Assembly (NCBI RefSeq): GCF_001509485.1
Contig: NZ_LLZI01000238.1
Coordinates: 1 to 48,625 of the forward strand
Length of the DNA stretch: 48,625 nucleotides
DNA from: Streptomyces sp. NRRL F-4489
Lineage (GTDB): Bacteria > Actinomycetota > Actinomycetes > Streptomycetales > Streptomycetaceae
Direction of reading: 5' to 3'
The notes under the pieces: model-generated
The model's input: only the letters and a program-made list of their open reading frames with translations
What the model was told of the DNA's origin: nothing
The model's database searches: none
Program-made: the position numbers and the translations under genes
Part shown: piece after piece, positions 16,052-25,621 of the stretch
Position numbering within the stretch: the stretch's first letter is position 1
Layout: each line of letters begins with the position of its first letter

Positions 16052-18271
16052 CTAGGCCGGCCCGTCCAGCCGCTCGATCCGGACGGCGCACACCTTGAAC
16101 TCCGGCATTCCGGACACCGGGTCGAGCGCCGGGTTGGTCAGCGTGTTGGCCCGGCCCTCGCCCGGCCAGTGGAACGGCATGAACACCGTGTCCGGGCGGA
16201 TCGCCGCGCTCACCCGGGCCGGCGCGACCGCCCGGCCGCGCCGCGAGACCACCGCGACCGGCTCGCCGTCCGCGATGCCGAGCCGGTCCGCCAGCCGCGG
16301 GTGCAGTTCGACGAACGGGCCGGGCGCGGCGGCGTTCAGCGCCGCCACCCGGCGGGTCTGCGCGCCCGACTGGTACTGCGCCAGCACCCGGCCCGTGGTC
16401 AGCACCACCGGATACCCGGCGTCGGTCTCCTCGTCCGCCGGGCGGTGCGTGACGGGCACGAAGCGGGCCCGGCCGTCCGGCGTCGCGAAACGGTCCAGGA
16501 AGAGCCGCGGCGTGCCGGGGTGGGCTCCCGGCCCGGCCGGGCCGCCGGAGGCCGTCTGGGCGCCCGCCACGGCCTCCGAGGCGCCCGCCACGGCCCCTGA
16601 GGCCCCCTGCGCGGCCTCCGACGCCCCCGACCCCGCCGGGCACGGCCAGAACACCCCGTCCTCCGCCGCGATCCGCGCGTAGCTGATCCCCGAGTAGTCC
16701 GCGGGCCCGCCCGCCGACGCGCGCCGCAGCTCCTCGAAGACCTGCTCCGGGTCGGCCGGGAAGCCCTTGGCGTGGCCCAGGCGCCGCGCCAGCCCGCCCA
16801 GCACCTCCAGGTCCGTCCGCACCCCGGGCGGCGGGGCGACGGCCCGGCGGCGCAGCAGCACCCGGCCCTCCAGGTTGGTCGTCGTCCCGGTCTCCTCCGC
16901 CCACTGGGCCACCGGCAGCACCACGTCCGCCAGTTCCGCGGTCTCCGAGCGCACCACATCGGCCACCGCCAGGAAGTCCAGCGCCCGGATCCGCTCCTCC
17001 ACGTGGGCGGCGCGCGGCGCGGAGACCACCGGGTTGGACCCCATCAGCAGCAGCGCCCGGACCTCCCCGCCCAGCGCGTCCAGCAGCTCGTACGCGCTGC
17101 GGCCCGGCCCCGGCAGGGTCTCCGGCTCCACGCCCCACACCGCCGCCACGTGGCGGCGCGCCGCCGGGTCGTCCAGGCGGCGGTAGCCGGGCAACTGGTC
17201 GGCCTTCTGGCCGTGTTCGCGGCCGCCCTGACCGTTGCCCTGCCCGGTGAGCGCGCCGTAACCGGACAGCGGGCGGCCCGCGCGCCCGGTGGCCAGGCAC
17301 AGGTTGATCCACGCGCCCACGGTGTCGGTGCCCTTCGCCTGCTGTTCCGGGCCGCGCGCGGTCAGCACCATCGAGGCCGGCGCGTCGCAGAACAGCCGCA
17401 CCGCCTCCCGGAGTTGCGGCACCGGTATGCCGGTGATCCGCTCGACCTGCTCCGGCCAGTGCGCCATCGCCGCGGCCCGCGCCGCCGGCCAGCCGCTGGT
17501 CCGCGCCGCGATGAACTCCTCGTCCGTCCGCCCCTCCGCCACCACCAGGTGCAGCAGCCCGAGCGCCAGCGCCAGGTCCGTGCCGGGGCGCGGCGCCAGG
17601 TGCAGATCGGCCTGCTCGGCGGTCCGGGTGCGGCGCGGATCGACGACGATCAGCCGGCCGCCGTTCTCCTTGAGCTCGGTGAGGTACCGCAGCGCCGGCG
17701 GCATGGTCTCCGCCAGGTTGGAGCCGACCAGCAGCACGCACCCGGTACGCGCCACATCCGCCAGCGGGAACGGCAGCCCCCGGTCCAGCCCGAAGGCCCG
17801 GTGCTGCGCCGCCGCGGCCGAGGACATGCAGAACCGGCCGTTGTAGTCGATCTGCGAGGTGCCCAGTACCACCCGGGCGAACTTCCCCAGCGCGTACGCC
17901 TTCTCGTTGGTCAGCCCGCCGCCGCCGAAGACGCCCACCGCGTCCCGCCCGTACCGCGCGCCGGTCCGCCGCAGCCCCTCGGCGACCCGGTCCAGCGCGG
18001 TGGCCCAGCCGGCCGGCACCAGCTCCCCGGTGGTGTGGTCGCGCACCAGGGGAGTGGTCAACCGCGCCCCCGGGGCGAGGAGTTCGGGCGCGGTCCTCCC
18101 CTTGCCGCACAGCGCGCCGCGGTTCACCGGGAACGCGGTCCGCTCCACGACCTCCAGGACGGACCCGGACGCCCCCTCCCCGGTGCCCGCGGCGGGCCGC
18201 AGCCCCATCCCGCACTGGAGGGCGCAATACGGGCAGTGGGTCTCGACCGTGGCAACCGACGCAGCGTCCAT
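16052..18271 (-). CDS. nasA: Assimilatory nitrate reductase, molybdopterin oxidoreductase
   Basis: A 739-aa cytoplasmic molybdoenzyme reducing nitrate to nitrite. The N-terminal 4Fe-4S site is visible as Cys13, Cys16, Cys20 and Cys55. Molybdopterin-binding motifs include [18 protein letters not shown] and [11 protein letters not shown]. The C-terminal molydop-binding domain has [29 protein letters not shown] and [20 protein letters not shown]. An Ala/Gly/Ser-rich repetitive insert lies at about residues 540-580. The start ATG 18271 lies 13 nt after a GlnR-like box. It is divergent from the siroheme chelatase gene, which supports a nitrate-to-ammonia pathway. Confidence 0.9.
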   Translation of the reverse strand: MDAASVATVETHCPYCALQCGMGLRPAAGTGEGASGSVLEVVERTAFPVNRGALCGKGRTAPELLAPGARLTTPLVRDHTTGELVPAGWATALDRVAEGLRRTGARYGRDAVGVFGGGGLTNEKAYALGKFARVVLGTSQIDYNGRFCMSSAAAAQHRAFGLDRGLPFPLADVARTGCVLLVGSNLAETMPPALRYLTELKENGGRLIVVDPRRTRTAEQADLHLAPRPGTDLALALGLLHLVVAEGRTDEEFIAARTSGWPAARAAAMAHWPEQVERITGIPVPQLREAVRLFCDAPASMVLTARGPEQQAKGTDTVGAWINLCLATGRAGRPLSGYGALTGQGNGQGGREHGQKADQLPGYRRLDDPAARRHVAAVWGVEPETLPGPGRSAYELLDALGGEVRALLLMGSNPVVSAPRAAHVEERIRALDFLAVADVVRSETAELADVVLPVAQWAEETGTTTNLEGRVLLRRRAVAPPPGVRTDLEVLGGLARRLGHAKGFPADPEQVFEELRRASAGGPADYSGISYARIAAEDGVFWPCPAGSGASEAAQGASGAVAGASEAVAGAQTASGGPAGPGAHPGTPRLFLDRFATPDGRARFVPVTHRPADEETDAGYPVVLTTGRVLAQYQSGAQTRRVAALNAAAPGPFVELHPRLADRLGIADGEPVAVVSRRGRAVAPARVSAAIRPDTVFMPFHWPGEGRANTLTNPALDPVSGMPEFKVCAVRIERLDGPA

Positions 18272-18283
18272 GGCGGCCAGCGT

Positions 18284-18321
18284 GCGACGGGCCTGTTACG
18301 CCCGCGTCTCGCCCCGGTTTC
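18284..18321 (-). promoter_or_regulatory. Probable GlnR box upstream of nasA
   Basis: On the minus strand the half-boxes GAAAC, GAGAC, GTAAC and GTCGC are separated by exact 6-nt gaps, matching the GlnR consensus. The last box ends 13 nt before ATG 18271. The adjoining segment GTCGCACGCTGGC is identical to that before the NirB-like gene at 1082. Confidence 0.68.
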
Positions 18322-18432
18322 CGGCCCGCGGCGGAATCCTCCCACCGGGCGCGCGACCCCCGCGGGCCCCGTGGAACACGGAATTCCCCACCCGGAAACG
18401 GGATCGCAACGCCCGGCTGCCAGGCTCGGCCC

Positions 18433-19371
18433 ATGACGGCGTCGACAGCGCACCAGCCCACCCCGGACCCCGGCCCCTCCGCCCCCGCGCCGCTATCCGC
18501 CCCGCCCGCCGCGTACCCGGCGCCCCTGGGCAGCGCCGAACTCGCCCACCGCATCACCGCCGAACTCAGCAGCCGGCTCCGCACCGTCCGCCTGCACGGC
18601 TTCCGCCGCCCCGCCGCCGGGCCGCCCGCCCTGGTGGCCGTCGCGCACGGCAGCCGCCACCCCGGGGCCGCGCCCGCCGTCCGCGCCCTCCTGGCCCGCG
18701 TCCGCGCCCTCCGCCCCGGATTGCCCGTCCACCTCGGCCACCTGGAACTCGACCGGCCGCCGCTCGACGGGACCCTGGCCGCGCTGCGCGGCGAGGTGGT
18801 GCTCGTCCCGCTGCTCTTCGGCCGCGGCTACCACGTCAGCCACGACCTGCCCGCCGCGCTCGCCGCCGCCGGGCACCTGACCGGCCGGATCGCCGCGCCC
18901 CTGGGCCCGCACCCCCTCCTGGCCGAGGCGCTGCACGACCGCCTCCTGGAGGCCGGGTTCCGCGCCGGCCCCCAAGACGGCGGCCCCGCGGTCGTCCTGG
19001 CTGCCGCCGGCTCCCGCGCCCCCCGCTCCACCGGGGACACCACCCGCATCGCCCGCCTCCTGGCCGCCCGCCTCGGCGGCGTCCCCGTGGTGCCCGCCTA
19101 CGCGTCCGCCGCCGCCCCCACCGTCCCCGACGCCCTGCGCACCCTCGCCGCGCGCGGCCACGACCCCCGCCGCACCGCCGTCGCGGCCTGCTTCACCGCC
19201 CCCGGCCGCTTCGCCGACCGGTGCGCGGCCCTGGCCCCCGGCCCCGCCGCCGCGCCCCTGGGCGACCACCCCGCGCTGGCCCGCCTCGTCCTGCACCGCT
19301 ACGACCAGGCGCTCTGCGCGGCCACCGGATCGGGCACCGCACCCACCGGGGCGGCTACCGTCGCGGTATGA
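18433..19371 (+). CDS. CbiX-type sirohydrochlorin chelatase
   Basis: A 312-aa protein with two CbiX halves. The first contains [20 protein letters not shown] (chelating His), [11 protein letters not shown], and [19 protein letters not shown] with a second conserved His. The second half repeats this more weakly with [13 protein letters not shown] and [11 protein letters not shown]. Such enzymes insert iron (siroheme) or cobalt into sirohydrochlorin. Its position, divergent from nasA, suggests iron for siroheme, the cofactor of nitrite and sulfite reductases. The first 60 residues are a Pro/Ala-rich extension. Its stop overlaps the dgt start. Confidence 0.87.
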   Translation: MTASTAHQPTPDPGPSAPAPLSAPPAAYPAPLGSAELAHRITAELSSRLRTVRLHGFRRPAAGPPALVAVAHGSRHPGAAPAVRALLARVRALRPGLPVHLGHLELDRPPLDGTLAALRGEVVLVPLLFGRGYHVSHDLPAALAAAGHLTGRIAAPLGPHPLLAEALHDRLLEAGFRAGPQDGGPAVVLAAAGSRAPRSTGDTTRIARLLAARLGGVPVVPAYASAAAPTVPDALRTLAARGHDPRRTAVAACFTAPGRFADRCAALAPGPAAAPLGDHPALARLVLHRYDQALCAATGSGTAPTGAATVAV

Positions 19372-20702
19372 CGGGCACATCACCGGCCATCCCTCCCGGC
19401 CCCGGCCAGGGCCCGCACGCGGCGCTCCCGGGCTACACCGCGGCGGACACCGAACGCTGGGTCCCCGAACCGGACAAGCGGCCCGGGCGCACCGCCTTCC
19501 AGCGCGATCGCGCCCGGGTCCTGCACTCCGCCGCGCTGCGCCGGCTCGCCGGCAAGACCCAGGTCGTCACCCCCGGCAGCGCCACCCAGGCATGGGACGC
19601 CAGCCCCCGCACCCGGCTGACGCACTCCCTGGAGTGCGCCCAGGTGGGCCGCGAACTGGGCGCCGCCCTGGGGTGCGACCCCGACCTCGTGGAGACCGCC
19701 TGCCTGGCGCACGATCTCGGCCACCCGCCCTTCGGGCACAACGGCGAGCAGGCCCTGGACGAGGTCGCCGCGGCCTGCGGCGGCTTCGAGGGCAACGCCC
19801 AGTCGCTGCGCCTGCTGGCCAGGCTGGAGCCCAAGCGGTTCGTGCCCGCCCCCCAGGGCGGCACCCTCAGCGTCGGCCTCAACCTCACCCGCGCCGCCCT
19901 GGACGCCGCCACCAAGTACCCCTGGCCGCGCGGCGCCCACCCGGCCGGGCCGCACGTCCCGAAATTCGGCGTCTACGCCGACGACCTGCCGGTCTTCGCG
20001 TGGTTCCGGCAGGGCGCGCCGTCCGCCGCCCGCAGCTTCGAGGCGCAGGTCATGGACTGGGCCGACGACGTCGCGTACTCGGTGCACGACGTCGAGGACG
20101 GGCTGCACGCCGGCCACCTGGACCCCAACGTCCTGCTCGCCGACCCCGAGCGCGCCGAGATCTTCGCACTCGCCGCGGCCCGCTACGCGCCCGGCGCGGC
20201 CGAGGCGGAGCTGGCCGCCGCCCTGGACCGCCTCCTGGAGCAGGAGTGGTGGCCGCACGGCTACGACGGCTCCGCGCTCGCCCAGGCCCGCCTGAAGGAC
20301 GCGACCAGCCAGCTCATCGGCCGCTTCTGCCTGGCCGCGGAGGGCGCCACCCGGGCCCGCTACGGCAGCGGGCGGCTCACCCGGTACGCGGCGGAGCTGG
20401 TGGTTCCGGCCGAAACCCGGCTGGAATGCGCCGTTCTCAAGTCCGTCGCCGACCGCTACGTCATCCAGCGCCCCGATCAGGAGGCGCTCCGCGCCGACCA
20501 GCGGGTGGTGATCGCCGAACTCGCCGAGGCGCTGCTCGCCCGCGCCCCCGACGGCCTCGATCCGCAGTTCCGCTCCCTCTTCGCCGCGGCCCCCGACGAC
20601 ACCGGCCGGATGCGGGCGGTCATCGACCAGATCGCCGCGCTCACCGACGCCTCCGCGCGCACTCTTCACGCCCGCCTCACACGTCCCCCTGGTAACAGTT
20701 AG
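19368..20702 (+). CDS. dgt: Deoxyguanosinetriphosphate triphosphohydrolase-like protein
   Basis: A 444-aa HD-domain hydrolase, which converts dGTP or other dNTPs to nucleosides and triphosphate. The metal-binding motifs are intact: [11 protein letters not shown] (His86), then [17 protein letters not shown] (His115-Asp116), and the GFEGNAQ substrate segment. [17 protein letters not shown] carries the last metal Asp. This gene is conserved next to dnaG in actinobacteria. The start ATG overlaps the chelatase stop, so translational coupling is likely. The length matches the family. Confidence 0.92.
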   Translation: MTGTSPAIPPGPGQGPHAALPGYTAADTERWVPEPDKRPGRTAFQRDRARVLHSAALRRLAGKTQVVTPGSATQAWDASPRTRLTHSLECAQVGRELGAALGCDPDLVETACLAHDLGHPPFGHNGEQALDEVAAACGGFEGNAQSLRLLARLEPKRFVPAPQGGTLSVGLNLTRAALDAATKYPWPRGAHPAGPHVPKFGVYADDLPVFAWFRQGAPSAARSFEAQVMDWADDVAYSVHDVEDGLHAGHLDPNVLLADPERAEIFALAAARYAPGAAEAELAAALDRLLEQEWWPHGYDGSALAQARLKDATSQLIGRFCLAAEGATRARYGSGRLTRYAAELVVPAETRLECAVLKSVADRYVIQRPDQEALRADQRVVIAELAEALLARAPDGLDPQFRSLFAAAPDDTGRMRAVIDQIAALTDASARTLHARLTRPPGNS

Positions 20703-20810
20703 GGCAACGCAGGGTGACTTCGGGGGGACGGCCCCTCTTCCCCCTTCACGCTCCGTGCGGGACCCTCGTCCACGCACCGGCGCACGGGAACCCGAACACC
20801 GTCGAACACA

Positions 20811-20925
20811 TCAAGGGAGCGAGGCACCAAGAGGCACCAAGGGGCACGAGAGGCACGAGAGGCACCAAAGGGCACCGCGAGGACCGAAGGACCCAAGGGG
20901 CACGAGGGGCACCGGGGGACACCAT
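20811..20925. repeat. Degenerate purine-rich short tandem repeats in a 352-bp intergenic gap
   Basis: Between dgt and the next gene (20703-21054), units such as GAGGCACCAA and GGGGCACGAG repeat about ten times with a 9-10 nt period. Reading frames across them look like translations of the repeat and not proteins. The rest of the gap is GC-rich, with no recognisable gene, and probably holds the promoter of the gene at 21055. Confidence 0.6.
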
Positions 20926-21054
20926 GGGCCAGCGGGACGGGCAACCGGGCACGGGCACCGCACACGGGGGGCAGCGCAGGCACGACGGGGGCACCAACGG
21001 GGGCGTACACGGCCGCGGACGCGGACGTACGGCACCGCAACGAGGAGGAAGCAA

Positions 21055-22317
21055 GTGGTCGACGCACACCAGACGTTCGTCATCGTCGGGGGTGGCCTGG
21101 CCGGAGCGAAGGCCGCGGAGACGCTCCGCGCGGAGGGGTTCACCGGCCGGGTGATCCTCATCTGCGACGAGCGCGACCACCCCTACGAACGCCCCCCGCT
21201 CTCCAAGGGGTACCTGCTCGGCAAGGACGAGCGCGACAGCGTCTTCATCCATGAACCGGCCTTCTACGCCCAGGCCCGCATCGAACTCCACCTGGGCCAG
21301 CCCGCCGTCCACCTGGACCCCGCGGCCCGCACCGTCCGCCTGGGCGACGGCACCCTGATCGCCTACGACAAGCTGCTGCTCGCCACCGGGGCCGAACCCC
21401 GCCGCCTGGACGTCCCCGGCACCGGCCTGGCCGGCGTCCACCACCTCCGGCGCCTCGCCCACGCCGAACGCCTCCGCGGCGTCCTCGCCTCACTGGGCCG
21501 TGACAACGGCCACCTGGTGATCGCCGGCGCCGGCTGGATCGGACTGGAAGTCGCCGCCGCCGCGCGCACCTATGGCGCCGAGGTCACCCTCGTGGAACCG
21601 GAACCGACCCCCCTGCACGGCATCCTCGGGCCCGAACTCGGCACCCTCTTCACCGACCTGCACCGCGACCACGGCGTCCGCTTCCACTTCGGCGCCCGCC
21701 TCACCGAGATCACCGGCCAGGACGGCGTGGTCACCGCCGTCCGCACCGACGACGGCACCGAGATCCCCGCCCACGACGTGCTCGCCGCCATCGGCGCCGC
21801 CCCCCGCACCGCCCTCGCCGAACAGGCCGGCCTGGACGTCGTGGACCGCGCCGACGGCGGCGGTATCGCCGTCGACGCCGGGCTGCGCACCTCGGACCCG
21901 TACATCTATGCCGCCGGCGACGCGGCCGCCGCCGACCACCCCCTCCTGGACGCCCGGCTGCGCGTCGAGCACTGGGCCAACGCCCTCAACGGCGGCCCGG
22001 CCGCCGCCCGCGCCATGCTCGGCCAGGACGTCAGCTACGACCGCGTCCCGTACTTCTTCTCCGACCAGTACGACCTCGGCATGGAGTACTCCGGCTACGC
22101 CCCGCCCGGCTCCTACGACCAGGTCGTGTGCCGCGGCGATGTCGCCAAACGGGAGTTCATCGCCTTCTGGCTCCGCGAGGGCCGCGTCCTGGCCGGCATG
22201 AACGTCAACGTCTGGGACGTCGCCGGGCAGATCCAGCAGCTGATCCGCGCGGCCGCCCCGCTGGACACCGAGAAGCTGGCCGATCCGGGCGTTCCCCTGG
22301 AGTCCCTGCTCCCGTAG
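21055..22317 (+). CDS. FAD-dependent ferredoxin-type reductase
   Basis: A 420-aa pyridine nucleotide-disulfide oxidoreductase-type enzyme, like the ferredoxin reductases that feed P450s and ring oxygenases. FAD motif: FVIVGGGLAGAKAAETLRA at residues 7-25. PPLSKGYLLG and LLATGAEPRRLDVPG are next. NAD-binding motif: LVIAGAGWIGLEVAAAA near residue 160. Then IYAAGDAAAADHP for the second FAD contact, and a C-terminal reductase domain with RVPYFFSDQYDLGMEYSG. GTG 21055 is preceded by GAGGAGG. No ferredoxin or oxygenase gene is adjacent, so its partner is unknown. Confidence 0.9.
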   Translation: MVDAHQTFVIVGGGLAGAKAAETLRAEGFTGRVILICDERDHPYERPPLSKGYLLGKDERDSVFIHEPAFYAQARIELHLGQPAVHLDPAARTVRLGDGTLIAYDKLLLATGAEPRRLDVPGTGLAGVHHLRRLAHAERLRGVLASLGRDNGHLVIAGAGWIGLEVAAAARTYGAEVTLVEPEPTPLHGILGPELGTLFTDLHRDHGVRFHFGARLTEITGQDGVVTAVRTDDGTEIPAHDVLAAIGAAPRTALAEQAGLDVVDRADGGGIAVDAGLRTSDPYIYAAGDAAAADHPLLDARLRVEHWANALNGGPAAARAMLGQDVSYDRVPYFFSDQYDLGMEYSGYAPPGSYDQVVCRGDVAKREFIAFWLREGRVLAGMNVNVWDVAGQIQQLIRAAAPLDTEKLADPGVPLESLLP

Positions 22318-22326
22318 CGTGCCCGT

Positions 22327-23331
22327 ATGACCCACGGCCCCACCAGCCCCACCAGCCCCGCCGGCGGGCCCGGCGCCCCGGCCGTCACCCTCGACGACGT
22401 CCGGGACGCCGCCCGGCGGCTGGCCGGCGCCGCCCACCGCACCCCGGTGCTGCGCTCGCGCACCCTGGACGCCCGCACCGGCACCCGGGCGTTCCTGAAG
22501 TGCGAGAACTTCCAGCGGGCCGGCGCCTTCAAGTTCCGCGGCGCCTACCACGCGCTGTCCCGCCTCAGCCCGGAGCAGCGGGCCCGCGGGGTGGTCGCCT
22601 ACTCCTCCGGCAACCACGCCCAGGCCGTCGCCCTCGCCGCCCGGGAGCTGGGCACCTCCGCCGTCATCGTGATGCCCGAGGACGCCCCGCCCGCCAAACG
22701 GGACGCCACCGCCGGCTACGGCGCCGAGATCGTCACCTACGACCGCTACACCGAGGACCGCGCCGCCCTCGGCGCCCGCATCGCCCAGGAACGCGGCCTG
22801 GCCCTGATCCCCCCGTACGACCACCCGCACATCATCGCCGGACAGGGCACCGCCGCCCTGGAGCTGCTGGACGAGACCGGCCCGCTCGACGCGCTGCTGG
22901 TGCCCGTGGGCGGCGGCGGGCTGATCGCCGGCACCGCTACCGCCGCCACCGGCCTGGCCCCCGGTATCCGCGTCATCGGCGTCGAGCCGGAAGCCGGCGA
23001 CGACACCCGCCGCTCCCTTCTGGCCGGCCACCGGACCTCCGTCCCGGTGCCCCGCACCATCGCCGACGGCCAGGCCGTCGAGGCCCCCGGAGAGCTGACC
23101 TTCCCGATCACCCAGCGGCTGGTCGACTCCGTGGTCCTGGTCACCGACGACGAGATCCGCACCGCCATGGCGTTCGCGTTCGAACGCCTGAAGATCGTCA
23201 CCGAGCCGAGCGGCGCCAGCGCCCTGGCCGCCCTGCTCGCCGGCCGCCTGGACCCCGTCCCGGCCCGCACCGGCGTGATCGTCTCCGGCGGCAACATCGG
23301 CCTGGAGAGCTTCCTGAAGATCCTCGGCTGA
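22327..23331 (+). CDS. PLP-dependent threonine/serine dehydratase family enzyme
   Basis: A 334-aa fold-type II PLP enzyme. The Schiff-base lysine lies in the motif AGAFKFRGAYHAL (about residue 63). SSGNHAQAVALAA binds the substrate carboxylate, VPVGGGGLIAGTATAA binds the phosphate, and GVEPEAGDDTRRSL follows. Without a C-terminal ACT domain it resembles catabolic threonine dehydratase, serine racemase or hydroxyaspartate ammonia-lyase. It lies 9 bp after the flavoenzyme gene and may be co-transcribed with it. The substrate is not decided by sequence. Confidence 0.88.
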   Translation: MTHGPTSPTSPAGGPGAPAVTLDDVRDAARRLAGAAHRTPVLRSRTLDARTGTRAFLKCENFQRAGAFKFRGAYHALSRLSPEQRARGVVAYSSGNHAQAVALAARELGTSAVIVMPEDAPPAKRDATAGYGAEIVTYDRYTEDRAALGARIAQERGLALIPPYDHPHIIAGQGTAALELLDETGPLDALLVPVGGGGLIAGTATAATGLAPGIRVIGVEPEAGDDTRRSLLAGHRTSVPVPRTIADGQAVEAPGELTFPITQRLVDSVVLVTDDEIRTAMAFAFERLKIVTEPSGASALAALLAGRLDPVPARTGVIVSGGNIGLESFLKILG

Positions 23332-23400
23332 CCGTCCCCCGGTCCCGCCCCGGGCGGCGGCCGGGCCGGGACTGTCGGACCCCCACCGTAGAATTCACGC

Positions 23401-25314
23401 GTGGCAGGCAGGATCAACGATGACGATGTGAAGGCGGTTCGGGACGCGGTCCCGATCGACGCCGTCGTGTCCGAGTACCTCCAGCTCCGCAACGCCGGCG
23501 GCGGCAACCTCAAGGGCCTGTGCCCCTTCCACGACGAGAAGTCCCCGTCCTTCCACGTCAGCCCCGCCAAGGGCCTGTACCACTGCTTCGGCTGCCAGGA
23601 GGGCGGCGACACCGTCGACTTCGTCATGAAGATCGACCACCTCTCGTTCGCCGAGACCATCGAACGCCTCGCCGCCCAGGCCGGCATCACCCTCCGCTAC
23701 GAGGAGGGCGGCTACACCCCCGGCCGCCAGCAGGGCGAGCGGACCCGCCTGGTGGAGGCCCACAAGGCCGCCGCCCAGTACTACACCGAGCAGCTCGACG
23801 GCCCCGAGGCCGAGATCGCCCGCCGCTTCCTCGCCGACCGCGGCTTCGGCCAGGACGCCGCCGCCCACTTCGGCCTCGGCTACAGCCCGGCCGGCTGGGA
23901 CCACCTCACCCGCTTCCTGCGCGGCCGCGGCTTCAGCGACAAGGAACTGGTCCTCTCCGGCCTCGCCCAGGAAGGCCGCCGCGGCCCCATCGACCGCTTC
24001 CGCGGCCGCCTGATGTGGCCGATCCGCGATATCGCCGGCGAGGTCGTCGGCTTCGGCGCCCGCAAGCTCCGCGACGACGACAACGGCCCCAAGTACCTCA
24101 ACACCCCCGAGACCCCCATCTACCGCAAGTCCCACGTCCTCTACGGCATCGACCTCGCCAAGAAGGAGATCGCCCGCACCAGCCGCGCGGTCGTCGTCGA
24201 GGGCTACACCGACGTCATGGCCTGCCACCTCGCCGGCGTCACCACCGCCATCGCCACCTGCGGCACGGCCTTCGGCGAGGGCCACATCAAGATCCTCCGC
24301 CGGCTGCTGATGGACAACAGCGGCGCCGAGGTGGTCTTCACCTTCGACGGCGACGCCGCCGGCCAGAAGGCCGCCCTGCGCGCCTTCGAGGACGACCAGA
24401 AGTTCGCCGCCGAGACCTCCATCGCCATCACCCCCGGCGGTATGGACCCCTGCGACCTCCGGCTCGCCGAGGGCGATCAGGCCGTCGCCGACCTCGTCGA
24501 ATCCCGCACCCCGCTCTTCGAGTTCGCGCTCCGCCAGGTCGTCTCCCGCCACAACCTCGACACCCCCGTCGGCCGGGCCGCCGCCCTGGACGAGGCCGCC
24601 CCCATCGTCGCCCGGATCAAGAACAGCGCCATCCAGCACGAATCCGCCGTCCAGCTCGCCGGCATGCTCGGCATCCTGGACACCCAGTTCGTCGTCCGCC
24701 GGGTCGCCCAGCTCGCCCGCTGGGCCCGCGAGCGCGGCCGCGACGGCACCGCCCCCGGCCAGGGCCGCCCGCCGCGCCAGGAGGCGCCCCCGGCCGGCGC
24801 CGCGCCCCGCCCCGCCCCCGGCGGCCCCGCGCTCAATCTGCGCAGCCCCGCCCACCGCGTCGAGCGGGAGCTGCTCAAGCTCGCCCTCCAGCGCCCCGAC
24901 CTGGTCTCCCCGGCCTTCGACGCCTACGGGGCCGACGAGTTCACCGCGCCCCCGTACGCCGTCGTCCGGCAGTGCATCGAGGAGGCCGGCGGCGCCACGG
25001 CCGGCGCCGCCGACGACGGCTATCTCGCCCGGGTGCGCGACGCCGCCCCCGACGACACGGTCCGCGCCATGGTCACCGAGCTGGCCGTCGAGCCGCTGCA
25101 CACCCGCCGCGACCCCGATGAGGCGTACGCCGGCGTCCAGTTGGTCGCCGTCCGCCTCGCCGCCGTCAATCAGCGCATCACCGAGATCCGCGGCAGCCTC
25201 CAGCGCCTCGGCCCGCGCGCCGACCCCCAGCAGCTCGCCGCGGTGCAGAACGAACTCTGGGTCCTCCAGCAGTACGGCCAGTCCCTCCGCGAACGGGGCG
25301 CCGCCGCCCTGTAA
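23401..25314 (+). CDS. dnaG: DNA primase
   Basis: A 637-aa primase that makes RNA primers for replication. The zinc-binding domain has Cys41, His44, Cys62 and Cys65 within CPFHDEKSPSF and HCFGCQEGGD. The catalytic core follows with VVGFGARKL, VVVEGYTDVMACH (TOPRIM Glu near residue 266), and FTFDGDAAGQKAAL near 316. The C-terminal helical DnaB-interacting region follows a Pro/Ala-rich linker at about residues 455-480. GTG 23401 is the start, with a TAGAAT -10-like element about 10 nt upstream, suggesting a short or absent leader. Confidence 0.96.
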   Translation: MAGRINDDDVKAVRDAVPIDAVVSEYLQLRNAGGGNLKGLCPFHDEKSPSFHVSPAKGLYHCFGCQEGGDTVDFVMKIDHLSFAETIERLAAQAGITLRYEEGGYTPGRQQGERTRLVEAHKAAAQYYTEQLDGPEAEIARRFLADRGFGQDAAAHFGLGYSPAGWDHLTRFLRGRGFSDKELVLSGLAQEGRRGPIDRFRGRLMWPIRDIAGEVVGFGARKLRDDDNGPKYLNTPETPIYRKSHVLYGIDLAKKEIARTSRAVVVEGYTDVMACHLAGVTTAIATCGTAFGEGHIKILRRLLMDNSGAEVVFTFDGDAAGQKAALRAFEDDQKFAAETSIAITPGGMDPCDLRLAEGDQAVADLVESRTPLFEFALRQVVSRHNLDTPVGRAAALDEAAPIVARIKNSAIQHESAVQLAGMLGILDTQFVVRRVAQLARWARERGRDGTAPGQGRPPRQEAPPAGAAPRPAPGGPALNLRSPAHRVERELLKLALQRPDLVSPAFDAYGADEFTAPPYAVVRQCIEEAGGATAGAADDGYLARVRDAAPDDTVRAMVTELAVEPLHTRRDPDEAYAGVQLVAVRLAAVNQRITEIRGSLQRLGPRADPQQLAAVQNELWVLQQYGQSLRERGAAAL

Positions 25315-25621
25315 GCACCCCGCCCGCGCCCCGCCCGCACCAGGAATCCCACCGCCCACGGACGGCACCTCCCGGTAGCCATACGGTCACGTACCGGTCT
25401 CAAAAAGTGCCCGCACGCCCCTCGTGGCGGGCGCGTGTCGTACTCCACACTGAGCACAGGTGCCGTAAGGCCCCGGAGCGCGGCACCCCCCGGCCGCGCG
25501 CGCCGCCGTACGCGCCGTGACCCGCGCAGCCGCCCGTGCCGTACGGGGCGGACCCGGCGGCTCGGCCGCGTCCGCACCCGGTCCTCGTGCCCCCAGCCGC
25601 GATCACCTGGAGGTCGCCCCC
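25315..25621. other. Intergenic region between dnaG and the sigma factor gene
   Basis: About 300 bp without a convincing gene. An in-frame extension of the sigma gene to GTG 25517 exists but is Arg/Pro/Gly-rich and follows no ribosome site. A GCCCGC/GCGGGC inverted repeat lies near 25409-25433. The region probably carries the sigma gene promoter. Confidence 0.4.

Noticed and set aside
20755..21054. An N-terminal extension of the flavoenzyme to 20755
   Set aside because: It would translate the tandem repeats into His/Arg/Gly-rich sequence. GTG 21055 has a perfect GAGGAGG site and starts right before the FAD motif.
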